Origin: Pseudonocardiales bacterium
GTDB taxonomy: Bacteria; Actinomycetota; Actinomycetes; Mycobacteriales; Jatrophihabitantaceae
DNA length: 34,936 nt
Assembly: GCA_030840285.1 (NCBI GenBank)
Contig: JAVEES010000019.1
Coordinates: 1-34,936 of the forward strand
Reading direction: 5' to 3'
Each line of letters opens with the position of its first letter. Position 1 is the first letter of the stretch. The position numbers and the translations under genes were made by a program. Below, piece by piece: positions 10,557 to 21,148 of the stretch. The notes under the pieces were generated by a model, which did no database searches, had not been told where the DNA came from, and saw nothing but the letters and a program-made list of their open reading frames with translations.

Positions 10557-11498
10557 GTGACTGCGACGACCCAACCCGCCGCGGAGGCGGCCGGACAGAG
10601 GCGTCGTAGCGGCTTCAGCGGGGTGCTGCCGAACCGCATGCTGATGCATCGGCAACCCCGCTGGTGGCAGGAAGTGGCGATCATTGGTTTCTGCTACTGG
10701 ATCTACAGCGAGATCCGCAACCTGGTGCCCGAGCAAGAGAGCATCGCGATGCGGCATGGCCGCAGTGTCCAGCACGTCCAAGATTTTCTGCACCTGAACT
10801 TCGAGCGTTCCGTGAACCGCTTCGTCGCCGGCCACGAGCCGATCGCGCAGGTGATGGACTACTACTACGCGACTCTCCACTTCATCGTGACGGTCGGGGT
10901 GCTGGTGTGGCTGTTCCACGCCAAGCCCCGGGTCTATCGCGGCGCGCGCACAGTGCTCTTCGCCACCTCATTGCTCGCGCTCGCCGGGTTCTACCTGTAT
11001 CCGCTGGCCCCGCCCCGCCTGCTGCCCCAATTCGGCTACATAGACACCCTGAAGGTGTTCCACACCTGGGGTTCGCTGGCCGATCCGAAGATCGCCGAGC
11101 ACTCGAACCAGTTCGCCGCGATGCCCAGCCTGCACATCGGCTGGTCGCTCTGGTGCGGTGTGTCGATCTTCCTGCTCGCCCGACGCCTATGGGTGCGCCT
11201 GCTCGGCGCCCTGTATCCCTTATGCACCCTGCTGGTGATCGTCGGCACGGCGAACCACTTCATCATTGATGCGATCGGTGGGCTTGCGGTATTCCTGGCC
11301 GGCTGCGGCATCCAGTACCTGATGTCAGGACGCGGCGCCTTCCTCAAAGCGCCGCAGCACGTACATGTTCGTCGGCGCAGCTACCCGGAATCCGATCTGG
11401 ACGCTGCTGATGCGCGCCACGCGAGCGCGGCGCCGACAACTGCGCCAGTGACGACGCCGGTGACCCCCCCGGTGGCTGATCAGGCCGAGGTGTCGTAG
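10557..11498 (+). CDS. PAP2 superfamily membrane phosphatase (inositolphosphotransferase-like)
   Basis: GTG start; Y(P)LAPPRLLP..., AAMPSLHIGWSLW, TANHFIIDAIGG are the three PAP2 signature regions. Confidence 0.88.
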   Translation: MTATTQPAAEAAGQRRRSGFSGVLPNRMLMHRQPRWWQEVAIIGFCYWIYSEIRNLVPEQESIAMRHGRSVQHVQDFLHLNFERSVNRFVAGHEPIAQVMDYYYATLHFIVTVGVLVWLFHAKPRVYRGARTVLFATSLLALAGFYLYPLAPPRLLPQFGYIDTLKVFHTWGSLADPKIAEHSNQFAAMPSLHIGWSLWCGVSIFLLARRLWVRLLGALYPLCTLLVIVGTANHFIIDAIGGLAVFLAGCGIQYLMSGRGAFLKAPQHVHVRRRSYPESDLDAADARHASAAPTTAPVTTPVTPPVADQAEVS

Positions 11499-14400
11499 AA
11501 GACCGCTTCGACCACCCGCCGCGCCCGCCGGGTGGCGCGCCGGTAGTCGTCCACCAGTTGGCCCCGGTCGGCTCCGGGTTGGTAGCCCAGTAGCCGTCCG
11601 ACCGCGCCGAGCACCGCACCCTGGATCGGCAGTTGATCATCAGCACGGTCGCGCACCAGCATGATGGCATCCCTCGCCCGGCTGGACAGCCGCCACGCGG
11701 CCTCCAAGGATTCAGCGTCCTCCGACGCCAGCTTGCCGGCCTCGACCGCTGCCCACAGCGCAGCCAGGGTGGTCGGCGTCCGCAGCCCGGCATGCTCGTG
11801 AGCGAAGCGAAGCTGAAGCAACTGTGCTGTCCACTCGACATCGGCCAGGCCACCACGGCCCAGTTTGGTGTGAGTGTGCCGATCAGCACCTCTCGGCAGC
11901 CGCTCGGCATCGACCCGGCCCTTGATCCGGCGGATCTCGGTCACCTCGGCCGCGCTCAGGCCGCCAGCGGGATACCGGATCGGATCGATGAGCTGAATGA
12001 ACTTCTCGCCCAGCCCCGGATCCCCCGCGACGTAGCGAGCCCGCAACAGCGCCTGCGCCTCCCATACCGAGGCCCAGCGGCCGTAATACTCGGCATAGGA
12101 GCCAAGGGATCGAACGAGGGCCCCTGCACGGCCCTCCGGGCGCAGGTTCGCGTCCAGCACCAGCGGTGGGTCGGTCGAGGGTGCCGACAACATGGCTCTC
12201 AGCCGCTCGGCAACCAGGTGGGCTAGTCGCGCCGCCTCGGACTCGGACAGCCAGGCGGCGGCAGCGGGCCGCCGGTCGAAGACGAACATCACATCGGCGT
12301 CCGAGCCATAACCGAGCTCTTGGCCCCCCAACCTGCCCATGGCGATGACGGCGAAGTCGATGCCCAACTCGCCGTCCGCACCGAACTCGCGGGCCACCGC
12401 GGCACGCGCCACAGCCAGGCTGGCAGCCAGCGTGGCATCGGCGAGTTCGGTGAGCGCGAGCCGCCCGGCGGAGTCATCGGTGAGTCCCACCAACTGGCCG
12501 AACGCGATCCGCAACAATTCAAGGCGCCGGACGCTGCGGATGACGTGCGCCGCCGCCGCGACATCGTCCTGCCGTCGTGCCGAGGTGGTCATCACCGCCT
12601 CTATCTCGGTGCGTCCACGGGGAGCCAGCTGGGCATCGTCAGCCAGCATCTGGAGCGCTTCGGGAGCGCGGACAAGCATGTGGGCCACATAACGGGAGGT
12701 CCCGAGCACCAGTGCAAGCCGGGTTGCCACCGCACCCTCGTCGCGCAGCAGCCGCAAGAACCACGGCGTCGCTCCCAGGGCATCGGACACCTGCCGGTAC
12801 GCCAGCAACCCTGCGTCCGGGTCCGAAGCCGAGGCCAGGTCGGACAACATCACCGGCAACAGCGCCCGCTGGATCGAGGCACGCCGGGAGACGCCCGAGG
12901 TCAATGCCTGCAGATGCCGCAGCGCACCGGCCGGGTCGCTGTAACCCAGCGCTTCCAGGCGGCGTCCGGCCTCGGTGGGCGTCAGCCGCATGCCCTCGGA
13001 CGGGACCCTAGCAACGGCCTCGAGCAGTGGCCGGTAGAACAGTTTCTCGTGCAGCCGACGCACTTCACGCACGTGCAGCGCCCACTCCTCCTGCCAGACA
13101 GCGGCGGCATCGCCACGGGCATCGGCTCGAAAGCCCAGAGCACGCGCCAGCCTCAGCAGCGCCGCCGGATCGTCGGGCACCAGGTGGGTGCGCCTCAGCC
13201 GTGCCAGCTGAATCCGGTGCTCGGTGGCTCGCAAGAACGTGTACGCATCGGCGAGGCTGATCGCGTCGTCGCGGCCGACATAGCCACCGTCGCGCAGGGC
13301 TGCCAGCGCCGGCAGCGTCGCCTGCACTCGCAAGGACTCATCCGTCCTGCCGTGTACGAGTTGCAGCAGCTGGACCGCGAACTCGACGTCACGCAGGCCT
13401 CCCGGGCCCAGCTTCAGCTCGCGCTGCGCGACGCCGGCCGGCAACTGGGACACCACCCGCCGGCGCATCGCCTGCACCTCGGCAACGAAGTCGGGACGCT
13501 CGGCGGCCTGCCAGACCAGCGGCGAAAGGGCCGCAACGTAGGAGGCGCCGAGTTCGAGATCACCCGCTACCGGACGGGCCTTGAGCAATGCCTGGAATTC
13601 CCAGGTGGACGCCCACCGGCGGTAGTACGCCTGGTGGCTGGCAAGCGTCCGAACCAGAGCGCCGGATCTGCCCTCGGGGCGGAGTGCGGCGTCTACCTCC
13701 CAGGCCACCTCGCCGCAGATCCGCATCAGGCTCGACGCCAACCGGGTGGCACTGGCCAACGCCAGATCGCTGTCACCCTCGGCGCTGGCCGGCTCCGCTA
13801 CGAAGACCACGTCGACGTCAGACAGGTAGTTCAGCTCGCGCGCTCCGGCCTTCCCCATCGCGATCACCGCCAACCGGCACGGCTGGGCGCTCGCCGGTAG
13901 TTCGGCCAGCGCGACGGCGAGCCCCGCTTCGAGCAGGTAGCCGGCCAGGTCCGCAAGTACCTCGGACGCCTGTTGCAGGTCGAGTTCACCGGCCAGGTCA
14001 TAGCCGGCCAGCACCGCCAGCTCAGTGCGATACACCGTGCGCAGCGATGAGATTGCCGCAGGGCCCGTGAGCGCCGCCGCGGCGCCGGACGTCCCCCGGA
14101 CGGGCGCTGCTGGATCGGCGCCGACGGCGGCCAGCAGTCGTGCCCTGGCCAGCGTGAAATCCGGCGGCTCGGCGCTTTCATCCGCCAGCAGCAACGCAGC
14201 GCCGGGATTGAGCACCAGGTGCTCACCCAGCGCCTGCGAGGCGCCGAGCACCCCGAGCAGCCGGGGCCGCAACGCCGCCGACGTCCGCAATCCCGAGAGA
14301 ATCCGGTCGCGGTGCTCCGTCGCCGCGAGCTCGCCGAGCAGCCGCAATGCCTGATCCGGGTCAGCCGCTCGACCCAGCGCGGACACGACCGCGGCGGCCT

Positions 14401-14626
14401 CGTCGTCGACCGGGTTGTTGCTCGCCTCGTCCCACAGCGCCAGTCGCTCACCAGTCAGGAGTGCACGTGCGTTGACCGGGTCGGCGAAGCCAACCCTGGC
14501 GAGCCTGGCCGCTACCCGCTGGAGCTGCTCAGCCTGCGGCCGCGCCGGGGCGTCCCGGGTGGTCGATGCAAGGCTGGTGGCAGGCGCCGACCCGCCCGGC
14601 CCGCTGTCAGTGAGCGTGGGGTCCAC
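11480..14626 (-). CDS. glnE: Bifunctional glutamine-synthetase adenylyltransferase/deadenylyltransferase
   Basis: Two nucleotidyltransferase modules (GKAGARELNYLSDVDVVFV and GRLGGQELGYGSDADVMFVFD); GTG at 14626 chosen over the longer ORF start. Confidence 0.95.
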   Translation of the reverse strand: MDPTLTDSGPGGSAPATSLASTTRDAPARPQAEQLQRVAARLARVGFADPVNARALLTGERLALWDEASNNPVDDEAAAVVSALGRAADPDQALRLLGELAATEHRDRILSGLRTSAALRPRLLGVLGASQALGEHLVLNPGAALLLADESAEPPDFTLARARLLAAVGADPAAPVRGTSGAAAALTGPAAISSLRTVYRTELAVLAGYDLAGELDLQQASEVLADLAGYLLEAGLAVALAELPASAQPCRLAVIAMGKAGARELNYLSDVDVVFVAEPASAEGDSDLALASATRLASSLMRICGEVAWEVDAALRPEGRSGALVRTLASHQAYYRRWASTWEFQALLKARPVAGDLELGASYVAALSPLVWQAAERPDFVAEVQAMRRRVVSQLPAGVAQRELKLGPGGLRDVEFAVQLLQLVHGRTDESLRVQATLPALAALRDGGYVGRDDAISLADAYTFLRATEHRIQLARLRRTHLVPDDPAALLRLARALGFRADARGDAAAVWQEEWALHVREVRRLHEKLFYRPLLEAVARVPSEGMRLTPTEAGRRLEALGYSDPAGALRHLQALTSGVSRRASIQRALLPVMLSDLASASDPDAGLLAYRQVSDALGATPWFLRLLRDEGAVATRLALVLGTSRYVAHMLVRAPEALQMLADDAQLAPRGRTEIEAVMTTSARRQDDVAAAAHVIRSVRRLELLRIAFGQLVGLTDDSAGRLALTELADATLAASLAVARAAVAREFGADGELGIDFAVIAMGRLGGQELGYGSDADVMFVFDRRPAAAAWLSESEAARLAHLVAERLRAMLSAPSTDPPLVLDANLRPEGRAGALVRSLGSYAEYYGRWASVWEAQALLRARYVAGDPGLGEKFIQLIDPIRYPAGGLSAAEVTEIRRIKGRVDAERLPRGADRHTHTKLGRGGLADVEWTAQLLQLRFAHEHAGLRTPTTLAALWAAVEAGKLASEDAESLEAAWRLSSRARDAIMLVRDRADDQLPIQGAVLGAVGRLLGYQPGADRGQLVDDYRRATRRARRVVEAVFYDTSA

Positions 14627-15488
14627 GGGCGGCCTGCAACTCGGCGGCCAGCGCGGCCCGGATCGCGGCCGGATCGGTGATCGGTCCAGCCGTCGTGGCC
14701 GGCGGGCCGGCCATCGGCAGGCTCCGTGGCGCTGCCGCCAAGGACGGATCAGCGACCACCCCCACGAACGTCGCCGCGAAGGGCCGCCAGGTCTCGGCGA
14801 TGTCGTCGTGCGCGGCCGCACTACGGCTCAGGATGCCCTCGACGTCGTACTGGGCCAGCGCGTCGCTGTCCTCGCTTGCCCACCGTGCCACGGTCGCGGG
14901 CTCCGTCTCGATATGAAACTGCAGGCCCCAAGCACGGTTGCCCACCCGGAAGGCCTGGACCTCGCAGGTCGGTGAGGAGGCCAGCAACACAGCACCGGCC
15001 GGCAGCCTGGTGATCTCATCGACGTGCCACTGCAGCACGTCCGGCGTGATCGGCAGCGAGGCGAAGAGCGCGTCGTCGGCGGCAGCCTGCCGCTTGGCCA
15101 CCAGCTGCGCGCCGTACTCAGGAGTCTCCGCCCGCTCGATCTGGCCTCCGGTGGCCGCGGCCAGCAACTGGCCGCCCAGGCAGATGCCCAGTGCCGGCAC
15201 GCCATCGGCAACCGCCTCGGCCAGCAGGGCCCTCACCCGTGGCAACCACGGCGACTTATCGTCCTGGTAGGCGTTCTGCCAGCCGCCCATCACGATCAGT
15301 CCGGCGAACCCTTCCAGCGACTCCGGAATCTCATCCTCGGCGGCGCCGGAACGGACGTCCAGGGTGGCGCCGGCCTTCCGAAGCCACTCGCCGAGGCGAC
15401 CGACCGGATCGCTCAGATCGTTCTCGATGACCAGGATCGGCCGGATGCCGGCCTGGCTGACGGCCTTTTCGCCCGCTGCGGAAGTCAT
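14607..15488 (-). CDS. Class I glutamine amidotransferase-like protein
   Basis: Nucleophile elbow ALGICLGGQLLA, GLQFHIE catalytic His segment; overlaps the glnE start by 20 bp. Confidence 0.88.
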   Translation of the reverse strand: MTSAAGEKAVSQAGIRPILVIENDLSDPVGRLGEWLRKAGATLDVRSGAAEDEIPESLEGFAGLIVMGGWQNAYQDDKSPWLPRVRALLAEAVADGVPALGICLGGQLLAAATGGQIERAETPEYGAQLVAKRQAAADDALFASLPITPDVLQWHVDEITRLPAGAVLLASSPTCEVQAFRVGNRAWGLQFHIETEPATVARWASEDSDALAQYDVEGILSRSAAAHDDIAETWRPFAATFVGVVADPSLAAAPRSLPMAGPPATTAGPITDPAAIRAALAAELQAARGPHAH

Positions 15489-15531
15489 GCGATCAGGCTA
15501 CCGAGCCACCATCAGGGCGGGACCGGGCGCG

Positions 15532-16890
15532 CTAGAGCGAGGGCAGGTAGCGGCGCAGCTCGAACGGCGTGACTTCAGCCCGGTAGTCCACCCACTCGGC
15601 CCGCTTGTTCCGCAGGAAGAAGTCGAACACGTGCTCGCCGAGGGTCTCAGCAACGAGTTCCGAGGCCTCCATCGCGTCGAGGGCGTCAGCGAGGTTGTGC
15701 GGCAGCTCGTCGTAACCGAGGGCTCGGCGCTCGGTGTCCGACAGGGACCACACGTCGTCCTCGGCGCCCGGCGGCAATTCGTAACCCTCTTCGACGCCCT
15801 TCAATCCCGCCGCGAGCAGCACCGCGAAGGCGAGGTAGGGGTTGCAGGCCGAATCGAGCGAGCGGACCTCGACCCGGGTCGAATTCGCCTTGCCAGGCTT
15901 GTACATCGGGACCCGGACCAGGGCCGATCGGTTCGCGTGGCCCCAGCAGACGTAAGTGGGCGCCTCGACGATCTGGCCGGGCGCGGAGTAGCCGAACAGG
16001 CGCTTGTAGGAGTTGACCCACTGGTTGGTGACCGCCGTGATCTCCCGGGAGTGCCTCAGCAGACCGGCGATGAAGGATCGCGCGGTCGCGGACAGGAAGA
16101 GCTCGTCGGACGGGTCGTGGAAGGCGTTGCGATCGCCCTCGAAGAGCGACAGGTGGGTGTGCATCCCACTGCCGGGCTGGTGGCGAAACGGTTTCGGCAT
16201 GAAGGTCGCGTGCACCGACTTGGCCCGCGCGACCTCCTTGATGATGTGCCGGAAGCTCATGATGTTGTCGGCCATCGAGAGCGCGTCGGCGTAGCGCAGA
16301 TCGATCTCCTGCTGGCCTGGGGCGACCTCGTGATGGGAGAACTCCACCGAGATCCCCACCGCTTCCAGCGCCGTGATCGCGGCGCGCCTGAAGTCGTGCG
16401 CCGAGTCGTGGCTGGTCATGTCGAAATACCCGCCGGTGTCGATCGGCAGCGGCTCGGTGCCATCGCTGGGCCGGTCCTTGAGCAGGAAGAACTCGATCTC
16501 GGGGTGGGTGTAGAACGTCAACCCGCGATCTGCCGCCTTCGACAGCGTCCGGCGCAGCACGTAACGGGGGTCGGCCCAGGACGGCGAGGAGTCCGGCATC
16601 GTGATGTCGCAGAACATCCGGGCCGTGTCGCCGTGGCCGCCGTCATCGCTGGGCAGGATCTGGAAGGTCGAAGGATCCGGGCGGGCGAGCATGTCTGACT
16701 CGCTCGCCCTGGCGAAGCCCTCGATCGCAGAGCCATCGAAGCCGATTCCCTCGGCAAAGGCACCCTCTAGCTCGGCGGGCGCGATCGCCACCGACTTCAG
16801 GTAACCGAGCACGTCGGTGAACCAGAGCCGGACGAACCGGATCTGGCGCTCCTCGAGAGTACGAAGGACGAATTCCTGCTGGCGATCCAC
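15532..16890 (-). CDS. glnA2: Second type I glutamine synthetase paralog (GlnA2-like)
   Basis: RFVRLWFTDVLGYLKSVAI, IGFDGSAIEGFAR, GSGMHTHLSLFEG; lacks the NLYDLPPEE-type adenylylation loop; neighbours glnE as in mycobacteria/streptomycetes. Confidence 0.88.
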   Translation of the reverse strand: MDRQQEFVLRTLEERQIRFVRLWFTDVLGYLKSVAIAPAELEGAFAEGIGFDGSAIEGFARASESDMLARPDPSTFQILPSDDGGHGDTARMFCDITMPDSSPSWADPRYVLRRTLSKAADRGLTFYTHPEIEFFLLKDRPSDGTEPLPIDTGGYFDMTSHDSAHDFRRAAITALEAVGISVEFSHHEVAPGQQEIDLRYADALSMADNIMSFRHIIKEVARAKSVHATFMPKPFRHQPGSGMHTHLSLFEGDRNAFHDPSDELFLSATARSFIAGLLRHSREITAVTNQWVNSYKRLFGYSAPGQIVEAPTYVCWGHANRSALVRVPMYKPGKANSTRVEVRSLDSACNPYLAFAVLLAAGLKGVEEGYELPPGAEDDVWSLSDTERRALGYDELPHNLADALDAMEASELVAETLGEHVFDFFLRNKRAEWVDYRAEVTPFELRRYLPSL

Positions 16891-16996
16891 GATTACGCAG
16901 TCTGCCGTGTGCGTGTTTCAATTGCGCGCTCGACCCGCCGCAACCGTCCCACCGCCCCGCTGGAACCAGCCGGGCGGGGAACGGCACACTGAGGTC

Positions 16997-18736
16997 GTGA
17001 CGGCATTGCGCATCGGACTTGCCCAGGTTGATCTGACCGTCGGAGCCTTCGCGGCGAACTCCGCCATGGTGTCGGCGCGGGTGGCTGAGGCGGCCGCCGC
17101 GGGCGCCCAGCTGGTGGTCTTCCCGGAAATGACGTTGACCGGTTACATGCCCGAGGATCTGGTGTTGCGGCGTTCCTTCCGCGCCGCGTCCCGAAAGGCG
17201 CTCACCGACCTGGCTGCCTCGCTGGCGGCAGCCGGACTCGGCGATATCGCGGTCGTCGTGGGATACCTCGACGAGCACCAGGGCGCTCGCAACGCCGCGG
17301 CGTTCATCCAGGACGGCAGCGTGGTGGCCCGCTACTTCAAGTACCACCTGCCCACCTACGGCGTCTTCGACGAGGACCGCTATTTCACCCCCGGGTCCGA
17401 GCTGACCGTCGTGCGCTTCGCCGGAGTGGACATCGGGCTGACCATCTGTGAGGACATCTGGCAGGACGGCGGCCCGTTCACGGCAGCCCGCGTGGCCGAG
17501 GTCGGCCTGCTGCTGAACATCAACGGCTCGCCGTATGAGCGCAACAAGGACGACATCCGGCTGCCGCTGGTCAGGCGGCGCGCGATCGAGGCCGGCGCAC
17601 CGGTGGTCTACGTCAACCAGGTCGGCGGACAGGACGAGCTGGTCTTCGACGGCGATTCGTTCGTGGTGGCGGCGGACGGGGCACTGCTCGGCCGCGCGCC
17701 ACAGTTCGTGGAGAAGCTGTACTACGTCGACATCGAGCTGCCCCAGGCCACCAGCGACGCCTCTCCGGTGGTGAACGACCTGACCGTCCGGCGCACGATC
17801 GCTCCGCTGCCCGCTCGATCGAGCGGGGCCGCCGTCCACGAAGCCGAACCGCTCGGCATCGCCGGGCGAATCTCGGATGAGGAGGAGGTCTGGGGGGCCC
17901 TGGTGGCAGGGACCGGGGACTACATCCGCAAGAACGGCTTCAGCTCGGTGGTGCTGGGCATGAGCGGTGGCATCGACTCGGCGGTGGTTGCCGCGATCGC
18001 CGCCGACGCCATCGGCGGCAGCCGGGTCTACGGCGTCGGGATGCCCAGCGCGTATTCCTCGGATCACTCCAAGTCCGATGCCGCGGAGCTTGCCGAGCGG
18101 ATCGGCGCGCACTACGAGGTCGTCGAGATCGAGCCCATCGTGCGAGCCTTCGTGGAGTCGTTGAAGCTCACCGGGCTGGCAGAGGAGAACGTCCAGGCCC
18201 GGGTGCGCGGAACGACCCTGATGGGGCTGTCCAATCAGCACGGCCACCTGGTGCTGGCCACCGGCAACAAGAGCGAGCTGTCGGTGGGCTATTCCACCAT
18301 CTACGGTGACGCGGTCGGCGGCTTCGCACCGATCAAGGACGTGCCGAAATCGTTCGTGTGGAAGCTGGCCGAGTGGCGCAACGCCGAGGCTCGCCGGCGC
18401 GGCCAGCTACCGCCGATCCCGCAGAACTCGATCAGCAAGCCGCCCTCGGCCGAGCTCAGCCCGGGACAGCTGGACTCGGATTCGTTGCCCGACTATGAGC
18501 TACTGGACGCCATCCTGGCCCGGTACGTCGATGAGGATGCCGGCTTCGCCGATCTCGTCAGCGAGGGTTTCGACCCCGCACTGGTCCGGCGGGTCGTCCG
18601 GATGACCGATGCTGCCGAGTGGAAGCGGCGGCAGTATCCACCCGGCCCGAAGATCAGCCTCAAGGCCTTCGGCAAGGACCGCCGGCTGCCGATCACCAAC
18701 CGGTGGCGCGAAGCCCAGGACGCGGACGAACACTAG
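16997..18736 (+). CDS. nadE: Glutamine-dependent NAD+ synthase
   Basis: N-terminal nitrilase domain (VVFPEMTLTGYMPEDL) and C-terminal synthetase P-loop VLGMSGGIDSAVVA; GTG at 16997. Confidence 0.95.
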   Translation: MTALRIGLAQVDLTVGAFAANSAMVSARVAEAAAAGAQLVVFPEMTLTGYMPEDLVLRRSFRAASRKALTDLAASLAAAGLGDIAVVVGYLDEHQGARNAAAFIQDGSVVARYFKYHLPTYGVFDEDRYFTPGSELTVVRFAGVDIGLTICEDIWQDGGPFTAARVAEVGLLLNINGSPYERNKDDIRLPLVRRRAIEAGAPVVYVNQVGGQDELVFDGDSFVVAADGALLGRAPQFVEKLYYVDIELPQATSDASPVVNDLTVRRTIAPLPARSSGAAVHEAEPLGIAGRISDEEEVWGALVAGTGDYIRKNGFSSVVLGMSGGIDSAVVAAIAADAIGGSRVYGVGMPSAYSSDHSKSDAAELAERIGAHYEVVEIEPIVRAFVESLKLTGLAEENVQARVRGTTLMGLSNQHGHLVLATGNKSELSVGYSTIYGDAVGGFAPIKDVPKSFVWKLAEWRNAEARRRGQLPPIPQNSISKPPSAELSPGQLDSDSLPDYELLDAILARYVDEDAGFADLVSEGFDPALVRRVVRMTDAAEWKRRQYPPGPKISLKAFGKDRRLPITNRWREAQDADEH

Positions 18737-18880
18737 GACGTCCTAGCAAATCGTGAGCCATCTCTCCCGTTCCTGCCGTTTCGCGGGGGTGTCAAACAGC
18801 GTGCGGCGGGGCACGATGGAGGCGTCCACCAATGGCCCGGGGACCGGCTAGCCGGCCTCGAGGAGACAGAGGATCCGACC

Positions 18881-19714
18881 ATGAGCGAAACGCTCTACGG
18901 CGGCACATCGAACCGCCGCATAACCATCCGAGACCTGCAGAGCGCCAAGGAGTCCGGCGACCGCTGGCCGATGCTGACCGCCTATGACTTCTCCACAGCC
19001 CGTGTCTTCGACCAGGCGGGCGTACCCGTGCTGCTGGTCGGTGATTCCGCCGCCAATGTCGTGTACGGCTATGACACGACGGTGCCGGTCAGCACCGAGG
19101 AACTGCTGCCGCTGGTCCGCGGCGTGGTGCGTGGCGCCCAGCGCGCGCTCGTGGTCGCCGATCTTCCCTTCGGCTCGTACCAGGCATCGCCCCAGCAGGC
19201 GCTGGAGACCGCGACCAGGTTCATGAAGGAGGGCGGCGCGCAGGCGGTGAAGCTCGAGGGCGGCACGCGCGTCGCGGCGCAGGTCGAGTTGCTGACTTCA
19301 GCCGGAATCCCGGTGATGGCGCACATCGGCCTGACCCCACAGTCGGTCAACACCATGGGCGGTTACCGGGTCCAGGGCCGCGGCGACCAGGCCGGCCTAC
19401 GACTGGTCGAAGACGCCCGGGCACTTCAGGATGCGGGTGCCTTCGCGCTCGTCATGGAAGTCGTACCCGCCGACCTCGCCAAGAAGATCACCCATGACCT
19501 GCACATCCCGACGATCGGGATCGGGGCAGGGGTCGAATGCGATGCCCAGGTGCTCGTCTGGCAGGACCTCGCCGGACTGCGCGGTACCGGAAAGCCCGCC
19601 AAGTTCGTCAAGCAGTACGCGGACCTGAATGCGGTTCTGACCTCGGCGGTGCAGCAGTTCGCCACCGAGGTCCAGGCCGGCATCTACCCGGGCGCCGAGC
19701 ACAGCTACCACTGA
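18881..19714 (+). CDS. panB: 3-methyl-2-oxobutanoate hydroxymethyltransferase
   Basis: [36 protein letters not shown] and [21 protein letters not shown]. Confidence 0.96.
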   Translation: MSETLYGGTSNRRITIRDLQSAKESGDRWPMLTAYDFSTARVFDQAGVPVLLVGDSAANVVYGYDTTVPVSTEELLPLVRGVVRGAQRALVVADLPFGSYQASPQQALETATRFMKEGGAQAVKLEGGTRVAAQVELLTSAGIPVMAHIGLTPQSVNTMGGYRVQGRGDQAGLRLVEDARALQDAGAFALVMEVVPADLAKKITHDLHIPTIGIGAGVECDAQVLVWQDLAGLRGTGKPAKFVKQYADLNAVLTSAVQQFATEVQAGIYPGAEHSYH

Positions 19715-19733
19715 GCGTCGCCCGTACCAGCCT

Positions 19734-21140
19734 TCAGGCCACGCGTGAGAAGCGGACGCTTCTGCGATGTACGTCGGCCTCGTCGAGGACGGCCGTGATC
19801 CGTTGTCCCACCGGAAGGTTCGCTCCAGAGCACTGGGCGCGAACCGCCGGCTCGTCCACCGCACTGACGCCGCCCTTGGCGTCGGTTTCAAGAACTACGG
19901 CATCGAATTTCTGCCCGATCCGATCCGCGAGCAGGAATGCCTCAGTCGCATCCACGACCGCGCGATCGACGGTATGCGCCAGCCGGTCCGCGCTGCTCAT
20001 CGCCGCCGGCAGCGTAGGAAGGGCGCGCCTGACCCAGTCAGGAACGGCCTGACCTGCCGCCAGCGCAAGGCAGACCTCGGTAGCGAATCGATCGGCCAGG
20101 CGTCGCAACGGAGCAGTGACGTGGGCATAGGGCGCGCCGATGCCCGCATGCAGCTGTTGATCGGGCAGGTTGCCGTCGAAGCTCACGTAGCCCGCGCCGC
20201 GAAGCAGCGACGAGGCATGCTCGGCGAACGCGGCATGTTGGGGATTGCTCAGGTCCAGTCCTGCCAGAACGTCGCCCGGCTCGCGATCCGCCGGCCAGTC
20301 CACACCGAGGGCCGGGGCGATCGAGCGCAGCGCGGCCACGGTGGCATCACTCGGCGGCGGCAGCGTGCGGAGCAGTCCGACCCGGCCCTCGATCATCAGC
20401 TGCGCGGCACAGACACCGGTCAGCAACGAGATCTCGGCGTTCGCGTCCTCCACCGGCAGGGGTGCGCGAAACTCCAACTCCCACTCCCCCGACGGGCTAG
20501 GCAGGACTTCCTGTTCAGCGAGGCCGAGGTTGATCGCGTGCCGGTCCCGTGCGAGCTGCTGGCGCAAGGACGCCACTTCTGGCAGCAGTTGCACCGCCAG
20601 CGGTGCGGCATCGGTGTCGATGGCTTGCTGCAACGAGGCGTAATCCCACTGCGCGTGACTTCGCACCATGGCTCGCTGCACGGTGGTCGCGGCCGGCCTG
20701 CCGTAGCGGTCGAGTGTGATCTGCCAGAGCACCGCCGCGCGTGGTTGACCGGCAAGCAGACTGGCCGCCCCCTCGGACAGGATCGGCGGATGCAGTGGAA
20801 CCCGCGCGTCTGGGAAGTAGTACGTCTCACCGCGCGCACGCGTCTGGCCGTCCAGCGGCGAGCCGGCTTCGACGAACGCCGCGACGTCGGCTATCGCGTA
20901 GCTGACGAGGTAACCGTCATCGTGGCGGCTGATATGTACGGCCTGGTCGAGATCCTTGCTGCCGGGCGGATCGACCGTGATGAACTCGATGTCCGTGCGA
21001 TCGAGCTCATGCAGGGGCGGATGTGACGCGACCGTCGCGGCTTGGCTGGCGGCCTCGGCCGAGAACTCGCCGGGAACTCCTAGTTCTTCGCGTAGTGCGG
21101 CGAAGTCCAGCGGAGTCCCGGCGAGTCGTCGTTGTGCCAT
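19734..21140 (-). CDS. RNB-domain (RNase II family) ribonuclease
   Basis: FITVDPPGSKDLDQAVHI catalytic Asp cluster; YAIADVAAFV; YAHVTAPLRRLADRF. Confidence 0.9.
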   Translation of the reverse strand: MAQRRLAGTPLDFAALREELGVPGEFSAEAASQAATVASHPPLHELDRTDIEFITVDPPGSKDLDQAVHISRHDDGYLVSYAIADVAAFVEAGSPLDGQTRARGETYYFPDARVPLHPPILSEGAASLLAGQPRAAVLWQITLDRYGRPAATTVQRAMVRSHAQWDYASLQQAIDTDAAPLAVQLLPEVASLRQQLARDRHAINLGLAEQEVLPSPSGEWELEFRAPLPVEDANAEISLLTGVCAAQLMIEGRVGLLRTLPPPSDATVAALRSIAPALGVDWPADREPGDVLAGLDLSNPQHAAFAEHASSLLRGAGYVSFDGNLPDQQLHAGIGAPYAHVTAPLRRLADRFATEVCLALAAGQAVPDWVRRALPTLPAAMSSADRLAHTVDRAVVDATEAFLLADRIGQKFDAVVLETDAKGGVSAVDEPAVRAQCSGANLPVGQRITAVLDEADVHRRSVRFSRVA

Positions 21141-21148
21141 GGGGAAGC

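Noticed and set aside
12320-13900. 526-aa plus-strand ORF
   Set aside because: Lies opposite glnE; Arg/Gln/His-rich composition typical of a shadow frame
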